Source: CAZBDV01 sp964490765 (GTDB lineage Bacteria > Cloacimonadota > Cloacimonadia > Cloacimonadales > JAJBBL01). Taken from it: 33,831 nucleotides of DNA. Numbering within the stretch: position 1 is the stretch's first letter; every line of letters begins with the position of its first letter. This document shows positions 1 through 8,654 of this stretch, piece by piece. Where the stretch lies: contig CAZBDV010000024.1 in the NCBI GenBank assembly GCA_964490765.1, forward strand, positions 1 through 33,831. The letters are read 5' to 3'. The position numbers and the translations under genes were made by a program. The notes beneath the pieces are model-generated. The model had not been told where the DNA came from and did not search any database. It worked only from the letters and a program-made list of their open reading frames with translations.

Positions 1-634
1 CAACAATACCCAGTTCTATGAAATGATTCCCTGATCCAAGTGTACCCATCTGATCTAAACCACGGCTTCGAGCCTTTGTACTTACAGCATCAGGGTTGGC
101 TCCCGGCATCATGCCCTGTTCTTCCATATATATCAGGCTTGTTTCGTCGCCATAACCATTCTCTATCGCCCATCTTGCTCCTCTAATCATGATCTGATCT
201 AGTTCTTTTGATGATAGTTTACGTATTGCTCCCCTGGAACCAACACCGGTAGGAATGGAATTATACAATCTGTCGATAATCACTTTAAGACGGTCTTTGA
301 TCTCCCGATAGACTAGATTGGTTCTGATCAACCTTACTCCACAGTTTATATCGTATCCTACACCTCCTGGTGATATAATACCCGAGTTATAATCCATTGC
401 AGCTACTCCACCAATAGGGAAGCCATATCCTTCATGTATATCGGGCATGGCAATCGAATAACCTACTATTCCAGGAAGGGTAGCAACATTTTTAACCTGA
501 TTAATAGATCGGTCTTTAGCAAGCAGGGCTGCCAATCTGGAGTTGGCAAAGATTCTTCCGGGAACTCTCATATCCCCGCTGCAGGGTATCTCCCAACGAT
601 TCTCATCTATCCTGTTAAGGTCACTGTCTTGCAT
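1..634 (-). CDS. rtcB: RNA-splicing ligase RtcB, N-terminal 211 residues (3' end outside window)
   Basis: RtcB joins RNA ends bearing 2',3'-cyclic phosphate or 3'-phosphate to 5'-OH in a Mn/GTP-dependent reaction, for tRNA splicing or RNA repair. The translation contains SPGGVGYDINCGVRLI around residues 88-103; its Asp95 and Cys98 match the metal ligands at the same positions in characterised RtcB. It also has GSGNHF around 200-205, whose Asn and His are active-site residues. The catalytic histidine that takes the GMP lies beyond the window edge. The ATG at 634 is preceded by GGAGAG, a good ribosome binding site. The gene reads off the left edge with no frame interruption. It is transcribed away from the next gene, and no RtcA, archease or RtcR neighbour is visible. 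Identification is by motif and length of match; family confidence is high. Confidence 0.95.
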   Translation of the reverse strand, partial: MQDSDLNRIDENRWEIPCSGDMRVPGRIFANSRLAALLAKDRSINQVKNVATLPGIVGYSIAMPDIHEGYGFPIGGVAAMDYNSGIISPGGVGYDINCGVRLIRTNLVYREIKDRLKVIIDRLYNSIPTGVGSRGAIRKLSSKELDQIMIRGARWAIENGYGDETSLIYMEEQGMMPGANPDAVSTKARSRGLDQMGTLGSGNHFIELGIV

Positions 635-1043
635 GATTTTCTCTCCTATATTTATCTTATAATGAAAATGACGGTTATTGTTTCAGTCAAGCTATCATTG
701 TTCTATTCTTACTAATTCCATGCAGATATCAGTAGCAGAAGGAAACGATAGTCATATTCTCTCGTTACAAAAATAAAGTCAGGTCCAGAAGACATATTAT
801 AAGCAGGAGAATTATATTGCTTGACAAGTAGTTAGCAAATACAAAGTTTACGAAATTGAGAATAATGATGATTGTAGCTTATCCTCCAGAAACAGAAAGA
901 GTATGAGTATCACTTATCACGTATATTCTCACAGATTGGATGATATTTCTCTGATATTTGCAGAGATAGAGAAAAGATTGGTTACCAGGGATATTGATAA
1001 AAAGTCACCCGTTTGCCAATCAATAACAAAAAGGAGTATAGTT
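635..1043. other. Divergent intergenic region between rtcB and the small secreted protein gene
   Basis: About 400 bases separate the two divergent starts. An open frame runs through 903-1043 in phase with the downstream gene, but it has no ribosome binding site at its first ATG and lacks a signal-peptide start, so I treat it as untranslated leader. A TTGACA box lies at 821-826 on the + strand without a convincing -10 hexamer at the right spacing. I see no RNA gene or strong hairpin here. Confidence 0.5.
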
Positions 1044-1568
1044 ATGAACTGTAAAAAACTATTCGGAAGTCTGGTAGTTACACTCCTGGTGTTATCAGCC
1101 GGGACACTAACCTCTCAGGAACCATCGGAAGAGTTCCAGGAGCTTTATCAGGAATATATGACCATTAATCAGGAATTGCAGATGGTGCAACAGGAAGCAA
1201 TGCAGGATCCTGATATAATAAGAGAGTCGGACGAATTCTCTGCCTATATTGATAACAAACTTAAAGCATTAGGTGATGAAGTATCGGATATGGTAGACGA
1301 GCGGAATGATGTAATAGGGGAAATTGAATCAGCCAGAGAAGAGGGCAACCAGGAGACTGAAAGAGAACTGCAACCGAGATATCAGGAGATAAGCCGTCAG
1401 CTTCAACCTCACATCCAGACAATTTTTGAAGATGCAGAGGTTCAAGAACGACAGATGTCCCTGGAAGATCTCTTAATGGAAAAAATGATCGAAATCGATC
1501 CCGAAACAGAAGAGAAAATGCATCGTCTGGAGAATCTCACCGAACAACTTCAGCAGATGATGGGTTAA
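1044..1568 (+). CDS. Small secreted helical protein, function unknown
   Basis: The 174-residue product begins with a basic tip (MNCKKLFG), a hydrophobic stretch (SLVVTLLVLSAGTL) and then Ser-Gln, a Sec signal peptide probably cut near residue 23. The rest is almost entirely charged and Gln/Glu-rich with heptad-like spacing of Leu, Ile and Met, so it should be helical or coiled coil. There is no C-terminal sorting domain, so it is likely periplasmic. The general look recalls periplasmic helical chaperones of the OmpH/Spy kind, but I cannot show homology. I chose the ATG at 1044 because AAAAGGAG sits just upstream and the signal peptide starts there; the in-frame ATG at 903 has neither. It is convergent with the large activase gene, with 56 bases between the stops and no clear terminator hairpin. 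Confidence 0.75.
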   Translation: MNCKKLFGSLVVTLLVLSAGTLTSQEPSEEFQELYQEYMTINQELQMVQQEAMQDPDIIRESDEFSAYIDNKLKALGDEVSDMVDERNDVIGEIESAREEGNQETERELQPRYQEISRQLQPHIQTIFEDAEVQERQMSLEDLLMEKMIEIDPETEEKMHRLENLTEQLQQMMG

Positions 1569-1624
1569 TAAATCAATTAAGTTTGACGCGATTTATCTGA
1601 TCGAGAAGTATTTGAGCGAATACA

Positions 1625-4600
1625 TCAAAGACTAATATTATTTAGATAGTGGTCCAGTTCTACTTCAAAGCTGGTAAAACCATCAAAATAGAGGGATATT
1701 ATCGGGACTGAATAATCTTGAGCTATCCGTTTCAGGATTATGCTCCCGATAGTACCCGGCATACAACTGAATGGAGCTACATTAATAATCAGTTTAGCAC
1801 CCTGTTCTATAAATGCGATGGTTCTCCCAATAGTAAGAACAGCCTCCCCTTTAATCGAAGAAGAAATATAAGGTTCTGCCAATTTTATTATCTTATCAGT
1901 TCCAGGCTCCTGCCGGGCGGTTAAAACATCCTGAAAAATCGAATAGTACCTCTTCTCATTGTGAGCTACAATTGATCCCATAAAGAGTTCGTGAATCCTG
2001 TCTTTTAAAGGGTTCTGCCTATCTCTTTTTAACCAGCTGGTATAATGAAACCACTCCATAAATGGTGCTACCCATGCTTCGGTTCTGTGCCGTTCAATCT
2101 TATCTATCAGGAAATCGTTGGAGAAGGGTGAACTTCGAACATAGATTTCTCCTACAATTCCTACCAACGGTCTGCTCTGAGACAGATCAATCCGCATATT
2201 ATCAAGTTGGTTCGATAGATAAAATAAGTGACAAATAGGATCTTTACCTGACTCTAAAGATTCTATAATATTTTCTTCGACAGCGAATAAAAGGCTGTCA
2301 AGCTCATCAGGGTTACTGAGGTAAGGTCTCAGCCTACACCCGAGTTTGATAAGCAGATCTGTTATGATTATCGATTTCATTATCAGAAGTCTCAGACTGC
2401 CCGATACCCCTTTATAGTTATCCTCTGAATTGAGTGAAAAGATCTCTGTATTGATACCGAGACGCTGCAGAACCATTTTCTGCGTTGTTCTGTACTGGCC
2501 AAACCTGCAAGGTCCGGAGGCACAGGGCATAAAAAGTGCCCATGACTTTTCCTCAGTATCGCTCTGTTCTTTATGATATCTGAGATAAGCACCAAGAGTT
2601 GATGCTACCGGAAGGCACTCCGAACCTCTCAGGCATGCTTTCCCTGTTTGAAAAGTTTCCCGGTCCTCCTTTTCGATAGCAACGGCATCGTATCCATGAC
2701 CACGAAAGGCAGCAGCAAGTAATTTCGAACCTACAGGGTGCATTGGTGGGAATAACAACTTTTTGTTTTTCAATTGATATTCTGCAGAATTTACAGAACA
2801 TTTTTTAACTTGTTGAACATTCGTATGAGATCGGTATTTTGTGATCCGGTCGAGAAAGGCTTCTATTCGTGTTAAATAGCCTGCATTACCGCTATGTTCG
2901 TCTAATTCAAGTATCAGATATGGCTTGTTTTCCCAGATGTCTTCCAGCATTGAGAGCAGAAAGGAATCAGGGCCACAATTGAAGTTAGTGAGAAAAACAG
3001 GAAAGATGTTGGGATATTCTTTCAACTTATCGGCAATAGCAAGGAACTTCTGGCCATAACTCCAGTACATATTTTTCTGTTCGGGGATGATATCCTCTCT
3101 GCTTGCAGGAAACAGATCACAGGGAAGAACTGCAAAACCATACCTGGCAGTATCCTTGATTAGTTTATGGTTTAAAGCTTCATCATATAGATTATAAGCC
3201 CTACCCATAAACAATAGAAGAGGTCTATCACTATTCATACAACTGGTTTCCAGCTCATTGGTCAGTAGTAACTGTTTCTGAAGCTGAGTTTCGAAAGAAT
3301 CCATTCCCTTCTTAAATGCTCTATCAATACTCTGTTCTGAGAGGTGATATCTTTCAGACAGGCATTTAGAAAGTTGGTTGACGTTGTACTTATCTTTCTC
3401 TGATAGATTGATCACCGGAGTAAAAAGGTCATATGTCTCTGTATCGTTATAACTCAGGATGTTTCTTACTATAGCGGGAATAGCCTGGGTTATGATGCAA
3501 AAATAGGAGTTTGTCGCATTAGGATTAGCAGTGTCCATTATCATATAGGGGAGAAATACTGGAGTCTTCTTCTGTTTTATGAGATAAATTATATGGCCGA
3601 TAGCTAACTTCATTGGATAACAAAGCTCATTGGGGCTGTATTTAACTCCAAGCTCAATTATTTCTCGATTTGAAGCAGGTGAGGTCAGCACTCTGATTCC
3701 CAGTTCGGAAAAAAACTGCTTCCAAATCTGGCCGTGAGAAAAGTGAAATAGACACTGTGGGATAAAGATCGAACCCTGTTTCCTCTTTTGTGTTTTCGCA
3801 TTAGAATTGATAGAAGAATCGGTTTTGATAGGATTAAAATTCGGAGGATAGAAATACTGCAGAGAATCATTTCCCGATGTTTCTACTCCACTCTCCTTTC
3901 CGCACATCTGCCCCCATGATACAGTTGAGTTTCCTGATTGGATGTAGATTATCCTGCAACGATTGTGACATTTGTCGCAGTATCTCTCCTGGACCTTGAA
4001 TGTACAATTATCAAGATTCCAGCCTTTAAATGAAGAGACCGATTCGGGTTTTTCTCTCAGCAGGATTTCTGTAACTCCTAAAGCTCCCATGATATGACTA
4101 TGTTTCGAAGTATGTATTTTCTTTCTCAAAATATTCTGAAAACTCTCGACCAGACCACGGTTTCTGGCTGTTGCACCCAGGAAGAGTATCGGTTCTTCTA
4201 TCGGACGATTTTGAACGACTCGATGAAGATAATTGCGGCAGACGGCGTGGAGTAGTGAAGTTACTACTTCCGATTTGGAGTATCCATCCACTAACAATTT
4301 ACGTGCATCAAGTTCCATAAATACGGTACATCGATCATTCATTTTTGGTGCTGCAACACCAGAACTCAATCTTTCGAAATCCTCCAGGTCAATATCCAGT
4401 TCTTGAGCCTGTTCTTCGAGAAATGAACCGGTACCTGCTGCACATATATAGTTCATACTCGCATCCTGCATCCATCCATCCTCTACTCGAATGTATTTTG
4501 AATCCTGACCGCCAATCTCGAAGACCGTTTTTACTTCAGGATGTTCTCTTAATACCCCCTCCAGATGGGCAGTTATCTCATTGATAACAATATCTGCTCC

Positions 4601-5764
4601 GGCAAAAGCAGCCACTATCTTTCTGCCACTACCAGTAGTGCCCATTCCCTGCACCGATAGCTCGAGTTTTTCTGTTTTACAGTATTCTCTGATACCTTTC
4701 AATAGTTGCTGGTATGCGTGGATAGGGTTACCTGCAGTCTTACGGTAGATATTGAAGAGAAGATCGCCACTTTCAGCATCTCTAACTGCTGCTTTGGTGC
4801 TGGTAGATCCTACATCAACTCCAAAATTTACGTTCAGATGACTATTCTTAACTGATTTATCGATATTTATCTCATTATCGTAACGGTCATAGTGCTGCTT
4901 GACATTATCGAGTTTATTGGTGTTGGGAAGGAAGCTCAATCTCTTTTCCAGCGATATATCTTTTCTGTTAGAGAGGGTAATAGAATCGTTTACAGAATAT
5001 TGAACTGATTGCAGGTAGTAAAAACTGCAGCGGGCTATGAATGTTTCCGGTTCTTCAGGGATTATAACCTGATCATTTTTAAATAGATTTGAGAAGTAGA
5101 GGCAGAACAGTGGGTTTCTAACAAGGCCACCAATGATTAAAGCCTTACCGGATATAGGGGTTCCTCTCAGAAGCGTGGCATAACATGATTCTGCCATTCC
5201 CCTTACAAGGCCGTTCCAGAGCTCTTCTCTTGTATATCCTTCTTGCTGACGGTGGATGAGATCACTCTTGGCGAAGACAGCACATCTGCTGGCTATTGAT
5301 GGAATTCGTCTGGTTGGCTGGATTCTTTCCACGTCAGAGTGGGTCAGGTTCATTCTCTTCATCTGTTGGTCGAGGAAAGAACCTGTTCCTGAGGCGCAAA
5401 GAGAATTAGTCTGAAAACGATGGAATTTTCCCTCTTTGATTTCCAGCAGAGAGAGTGAAGTGGCACCAATATCGATAATGAATTGTATTTCCGGAAAATA
5501 CTCTGCACAATATTTCACAACAGGAATTGTCCAGTCTATCGGGATGAATTCCTTACAATTGGCAAGTATATGCTGATAACAACCGGTAATGATTCCACGT
5601 GCAGCAGTGTTTCTTATTGATGCTTGATTATTATCAATCTCTTCAATGGTCTGGAGAGGAGCTGAGAAATGTTCACGAACAATACTCTTCTCAATTTCAT
5701 CATTATTACCGATGATAATTTTAAGTGTCTTGGACCCAAGGTCAATGCCGATATATTTCATCAT
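1625..5764 (-). CDS. Fused acyl-CoA dehydratase activase (two BcrAD/BadFG ATPase domains, DUF2229 and HgdB-like C-terminus)
   Basis: This 1379-residue protein belongs to the large activase family related to HgdC/BcrAD, which uses ATP to inject an electron into 2-hydroxyacyl-CoA dehydratases or benzoyl-CoA-type reductases. Domain 1 (residues 1-260) starts GIDLGSKTLK and has CASGTGSF (Cys123) and SRCAVF (Cys161). Domain 2 (about 313-570) starts GVDVGSTSTKAAV and has EIGGQDSK, CAAGTGSF (Cys441) and DRCTVF (Cys479). A Cys cluster follows (CDKCHNRC, 596-603, with Cys621). A DUF2229-type region starts near 650 (FIPQCLFHFSHG, NELCYPMKLAIGHI), and a C-terminal part carries CLRGSECLP and MPCASGPCRFGQ. 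No separate dehydratase subunits are in the window, so the partner is unknown. The start at 5764 (ATGATG; 5761 is also possible) has no clear ribosome binding site. The gene lies 41 bases after the SRAP gene and may be read through from it. Confidence 0.88.
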   Translation of the reverse strand: MMKYIGIDLGSKTLKIIIGNNDEIEKSIVREHFSAPLQTIEEIDNNQASIRNTAARGIITGCYQHILANCKEFIPIDWTIPVVKYCAEYFPEIQFIIDIGATSLSLLEIKEGKFHRFQTNSLCASGTGSFLDQQMKRMNLTHSDVERIQPTRRIPSIASRCAVFAKSDLIHRQQEGYTREELWNGLVRGMAESCYATLLRGTPISGKALIIGGLVRNPLFCLYFSNLFKNDQVIIPEEPETFIARCSFYYLQSVQYSVNDSITLSNRKDISLEKRLSFLPNTNKLDNVKQHYDRYDNEINIDKSVKNSHLNVNFGVDVGSTSTKAAVRDAESGDLLFNIYRKTAGNPIHAYQQLLKGIREYCKTEKLELSVQGMGTTGSGRKIVAAFAGADIVINEITAHLEGVLREHPEVKTVFEIGGQDSKYIRVEDGWMQDASMNYICAAGTGSFLEEQAQELDIDLEDFERLSSGVAAPKMNDRCTVFMELDARKLLVDGYSKSEVVTSLLHAVCRNYLHRVVQNRPIEEPILFLGATARNRGLVESFQNILRKKIHTSKHSHIMGALGVTEILLREKPESVSSFKGWNLDNCTFKVQERYCDKCHNRCRIIYIQSGNSTVSWGQMCGKESGVETSGNDSLQYFYPPNFNPIKTDSSINSNAKTQKRKQGSIFIPQCLFHFSHGQIWKQFFSELGIRVLTSPASNREIIELGVKYSPNELCYPMKLAIGHIIYLIKQKKTPVFLPYMIMDTANPNATNSYFCIITQAIPAIVRNILSYNDTETYDLFTPVINLSEKDKYNVNQLSKCLSERYHLSEQSIDRAFKKGMDSFETQLQKQLLLTNELETSCMNSDRPLLLFMGRAYNLYDEALNHKLIKDTARYGFAVLPCDLFPASREDIIPEQKNMYWSYGQKFLAIADKLKEYPNIFPVFLTNFNCGPDSFLLSMLEDIWENKPYLILELDEHSGNAGYLTRIEAFLDRITKYRSHTNVQQVKKCSVNSAEYQLKNKKLLFPPMHPVGSKLLAAAFRGHGYDAVAIEKEDRETFQTGKACLRGSECLPVASTLGAYLRYHKEQSDTEEKSWALFMPCASGPCRFGQYRTTQKMVLQRLGINTEIFSLNSEDNYKGVSGSLRLLIMKSIIITDLLIKLGCRLRPYLSNPDELDSLLFAVEENIIESLESGKDPICHLFYLSNQLDNMRIDLSQSRPLVGIVGEIYVRSSPFSNDFLIDKIERHRTEAWVAPFMEWFHYTSWLKRDRQNPLKDRIHELFMGSIVAHNEKRYYSIFQDVLTARQEPGTDKIIKLAEPYISSSIKGEAVLTIGRTIAFIEQGAKLIINVAPFSCMPGTIGSIILKRIAQDYSVPIISLYFDGFTSFEVELDHYLNNISL

Positions 5765-5805
5765 TATTTTGTATTCTGCAGATAGTTGGTCTTCTTACTG
5801 AGAAG

Positions 5806-6480
5806 CTATTTCAAGTGGTTGAAAGCTTTTATCAAGCCTTCAAAATTATTCTTGTTGTAGTTAACAGCTTTAGATACGGGGTATAATTCTATATAGTCAT
5901 CCGGGTAGGGTATCAGTAAATTCTTTAACTCATCCTGTCCTTCCGAAGATAACCACTCGTTCATCTTTTCCGGGTCAATGATTACTGGCATTCTGTTATG
6001 GATCGGGAGTATTTTCTCATTAGCTTCTGTAGTAATAATCGCGAAATTAGCCGGTTCGGAGGATTTCTCATCTCTGTTACTATTCCAGATACCGGCAAAG
6101 AAGAAGAGTGGAAGGTCTTTGACGTAGATAAAGAATGGTTGTCGATCAGCTTTGCGCCATTCATAAAAGCCATTGACCGGGATCAAACATCTCCTTTTCC
6201 GAAAGGAGTTGCGAAAGATCGGTTTCTGGTCGATAGTTTCCGATTTTACATTAATTGGAGCAAATGCTTTAACTTGAGATTTCGATTTATAAACAAAATC
6301 AGGAATAAATCCCCATTTCTGAGAAGTAACAACAGGGCTACCCTCTTTGTTGATTATGACCGGCATCTCCATGCTCGGAGCAATATTGTAATGGGGTGAC
6401 CAGCTTATATTGCTATCTATCAGGTTTGCATACTTCATTATAACTTCGATATTGGAAAAGAGGGCAAATCTTCCACACAT
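5806..6480 (-). CDS. SOS response-associated peptidase (SRAP/YedK/HMCES family)
   Basis: SRAP proteins protect abasic sites in single-stranded DNA by forming a thiazolidine cross-link through their N-terminal cysteine. The 224-residue product starts MCGRFALFS, so Cys2 becomes the N-terminus after Met removal. The other expected active-site residues are present: Asn77 in INVKSET, Glu107 in GFYEWRK and His161 in PIHNRMPVI, matching Asn75, Glu105 and His160 of E. coli YedK. Length is typical. A good ribosome binding site (AGGAGAG) precedes the ATG. It begins 12 bases after umuC, so it is the third gene of a umuD-umuC-SRAP operon, which fits a damage-inducible role. High confidence. Confidence 0.95.
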   Translation of the reverse strand: MCGRFALFSNIEVIMKYANLIDSNISWSPHYNIAPSMEMPVIINKEGSPVVTSQKWGFIPDFVYKSKSQVKAFAPINVKSETIDQKPIFRNSFRKRRCLIPVNGFYEWRKADRQPFFIYVKDLPLFFFAGIWNSNRDEKSSEPANFAIITTEANEKILPIHNRMPVIIDPEKMNEWLSSEGQDELKNLLIPYPDDYIELYPVSKAVNYNKNNFEGLIKAFNHLK

Positions 6481-6492
6481 TATACGTCTCTC

Positions 6493-7803
6493 CTAAGCTT
6501 TGACCCGTAAAAGTTCATTCCAGGAAGTTGTATAACGGGGTGATAACATCTCTCTTCTCATCTGCCACTCCTGTTTAATTCCGGCAGCACTGAACGTGAT
6601 AGCATCAGGACCCCATTTCCGGTTGATTCTCTCAATGCAGTGCATTATCTGAGCTCTTCTGTCTTCCGGATAGGAGGTCTCAAATAGATCCAAAGGTGCC
6701 TCTTCTTCCGGTATGATATCGGTCAGCATTATTCCAACCTTTTTGTATCTGTAACCATTACGATATATCTCTTTCAGGATAGTTGCTGCTGTTTTAATGA
6801 AATCGGGAGTATAAGCTGAATACCCGGAGAGCTTTATCTCGCGGTAATTGGCATATTGAGGTTCATTTTTAAATGGATTAGTTGTAATGAAGAGCAGGAT
6901 TCTGCGGGCTAAAGATCTCTGTTGCTGCAATTTGTTTACTGCAGTGATACAGTAGGATGCTGCTGCTTCCCGAATCTCTTCATACTTCATTACGGGTTTA
7001 CCAAAAGATTTGGAGGAGATGATACCCTTTTTCGGTTCATTGACGAGTTCCATATCGAGGCAGGAGTTACCTCTTAGCTCCTCTACTGTCTTAAGCCCGA
7101 CGATAGTCATCTTTGCTCTGATCCAGTCATCAGGTTTCTGCATCAACTCCCAGGCTGTTTCGATACCGTTTTTTTTCAACATTTTACTATAACGATACCC
7201 TATACCCCAGATATCTTCTACTTTCGTACTTTTCAGAACCCTCTCTCTTAATTCAGGTTCAAACAGGGAGAAGACGCCTCCGGTTTCTTTTGTTTTCTTG
7301 GCTATCTTATTCGCAATTTTTGTAAGAGTCTTTGTCGGAGCAATTCCAACCGAGACCGGTATCCCCGTGCATTGTCGTATCCTATTTCTTATCTCATGTC
7401 CGTACTCTCTAACATCTTCAAGATACATCCCGGTGAGAGAGAGGAATGCTTCATCGATAGAATAGATTTCGATCTCAGGACTGAAGCTGGCAAGTATGGA
7501 CATAACCCTGAAAGACATATCTCCATATAGTGCATAATTGGAAGAGAAGATAGTGATCCTTTTTCTTTTTACCAGAGGTTTAATCTTGAAATAGGGTGTT
7601 CCTCTCTCAATCCCCAGTGCTTTCAGTTCAGGCGAAAGAGCGACAATACAGCCGTCATTATTCGAGAGGATTCCAACCGGCTTACCGTAAAGCTCTGGCT
7701 TGAATGCTCTTTCACAGGAGACATAGAAGTGGTTACAATCTATCAGAGCGAATGATTCATTGCTCTTCTTCTTAAAGTTTATGGATGACATAGGTTGCAA
7801 CAC
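6493..7803 (-). CDS. umuC: Translesion DNA polymerase V catalytic subunit UmuC
   Basis: Y-family polymerase that copies past lesions as UmuD'2C. The protein (about 430 residues) has the palm signatures FALIDCNHFYVSCE (catalytic Asp22 in the longer form) and EIYSIDEAFLSLTG (Asp117 and Glu118), a helix-hairpin-helix-like segment (DIWGIGYRYSKMLKKNGI), a little-finger region, and the UmuC-type C-terminal tail (KWGPDAITFSAAGIKQEW). The frame opens with GTG at 7803; an ATG at 7791 is the alternative, and both fall inside the end of umuD, so the two genes overlap and are probably translationally coupled. It is the middle gene of the umuD-umuC-SRAP operon. High confidence in family; start uncertain by four codons. 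Confidence 0.95.
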   Translation of the reverse strand: MLQPMSSINFKKKSNESFALIDCNHFYVSCERAFKPELYGKPVGILSNNDGCIVALSPELKALGIERGTPYFKIKPLVKRKRITIFSSNYALYGDMSFRVMSILASFSPEIEIYSIDEAFLSLTGMYLEDVREYGHEIRNRIRQCTGIPVSVGIAPTKTLTKIANKIAKKTKETGGVFSLFEPELRERVLKSTKVEDIWGIGYRYSKMLKKNGIETAWELMQKPDDWIRAKMTIVGLKTVEELRGNSCLDMELVNEPKKGIISSKSFGKPVMKYEEIREAAASYCITAVNKLQQQRSLARRILLFITTNPFKNEPQYANYREIKLSGYSAYTPDFIKTAATILKEIYRNGYRYKKVGIMLTDIIPEEEAPLDLFETSYPEDRRAQIMHCIERINRKWGPDAITFSAAGIKQEWQMRREMLSPRYTTSWNELLRVKA

Positions 7804-8230
7804 CCCAGATTGTCATATCCATCCAATCCTCGATAACCAGAGGAGGATAGTCTTTGTTATCCGGAACCAGGTGGTATTTATCATTCATGATCTTCAGCCG
7901 TTTCACTGTCAATTCCCCGTTCAGATTAGCTATAACAATTCTGTTATTCGTTGGTTCAAGAGAGCGGTCTACAATAATTATATCATCCGGGTATATTCCC
8001 GAATTAATCATTGATTCACCTTCAACTCTGACAAAATATGTTGATGCTGGGTGGGGAATAAGGTATTCATTGAGATCGAGTGAATCTTCAATGTATTCCT
8101 GTGCCGGTGATGGGAAGCCGGCAGGTATCTTCATACCAATAAGGGGACGAAGAATCTTCTTTTTCCCATCATATCTATATATTGACTTGATACTGGAGTC
8201 AGTTTTGATATCCTTTTCATTTCTTTTCAT
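7772..8230 (-). CDS. umuD: UmuD, self-cleaving S24 peptidase subunit of polymerase V
   Basis: UmuD is cut by RecA-stimulated self-cleavage to UmuD', which activates UmuC. The 152-residue product has the expected cleavage site Ala37-Gly38 in PAGFPSPAQEY, nucleophile Ser73 in VEGESMINSG and general base Lys110 in GELTVKRLK. The Gly38-Ser73 and Ser73-Lys110 spacings equal those of E. coli UmuD (25-60 and 60-97). The N-terminal arm is some 13 residues longer than in E. coli. There is no HTH, so it is not LexA. The ATG at 8230 is preceded by GGAGAG. It is the first gene of the operon, and its 3' end overlaps umuC. High confidence. Confidence 0.95.
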   Translation of the reverse strand: MKRNEKDIKTDSSIKSIYRYDGKKKILRPLIGMKIPAGFPSPAQEYIEDSLDLNEYLIPHPASTYFVRVEGESMINSGIYPDDIIIVDRSLEPTNNRIVIANLNGELTVKRLKIMNDKYHLVPDNKDYPPLVIEDWMDMTIWGVATYVIHKL

Positions 8231-8654
8231 CTCTCGTATCTCTCCTTAAGTTCCACTATATTTAATGCCAAGAAGAGTAATTCCGTCAAGAAGAAGTTTA
8301 AGGATCCAGTAACTGTCAGGATCTCATTCCGGGGAGTAAGATTTCTGTTCCTATCTAACAGGCACAAAGCAGATTCAGAGTAATAATTTAGCGATACCCC
8401 TGTGACAGGTTTATTCCTCCAGATTAAACTCAAGAAATTAGAGCTGCTGGGATAGTAAATATTTCGTTGACATTTTATTAGTTTACTGTAAAAGAAATAG
8501 GATATAAACCCGACTGAGGAGGGCAAATGATTATCAGTGGAGTCAGATTTCCTGGTTCATTCAGGATGTTTATGCGGTTGTACCGATTATTCCACAAAAT
8601 AGTTTTCTCTTTTACGTATAACAGGTTTCATAAAACTCCAGTCAGGGTTGAGTT
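8231..8654. other. Divergent intergenic region upstream of umuD and the ATP-grasp ligase gene
   Basis: About 420 bases with no supportable gene. A 99-codon frame on the minus strand (8227-8526) opens at TTG without a ribosome binding site and has no recognisable content. The region holds a candidate minus-strand promoter and a small palindrome (listed separately) and a TTGACA box on the + strand at 8467-8472. No RNA gene is apparent. Confidence 0.5.
8482..8526 (-). promoter_or_regulatory. Candidate umuD operon promoter with overlapping palindrome
   Basis: Reading the minus strand, TTGCCC (8526-8521) and TATCCT (8504-8499) are spaced by 16 bases. The perfect odd palindrome TTTACAGTAAA covers 8492-8482, just where transcription would start. 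A repressor such as LexA binding there would fit damage control of umuDC-SRAP. The palindrome does not match the E. coli or Bacillus LexA box, and the leader to umuD would be about 260 bases, so this is a weak candidate. Confidence 0.3.

Noticed and set aside
434..715. 93-codon + strand frame antisense to rtcB
   Set aside because: It lies opposite a clear rtcB coding region and has no ribosome binding site or recognisable product.
903..1043. N-terminal extension of the small secreted protein
   Set aside because: No ribosome binding site at the ATG at 903, and it would bury the signal peptide that starts at 1044 behind a good site.
5998..6399. 133-codon + strand frame inside the SRAP gene
   Set aside because: Antisense shadow of a well supported gene.
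8227..8526. 99-codon minus-strand frame overlapping the umuD start by four bases (ATGA)
   Set aside because: The overlap looks operon-like, but the frame opens at TTG without a ribosome binding site, has no recognisable motif or domain, and covers the likely promoter region of umuD.
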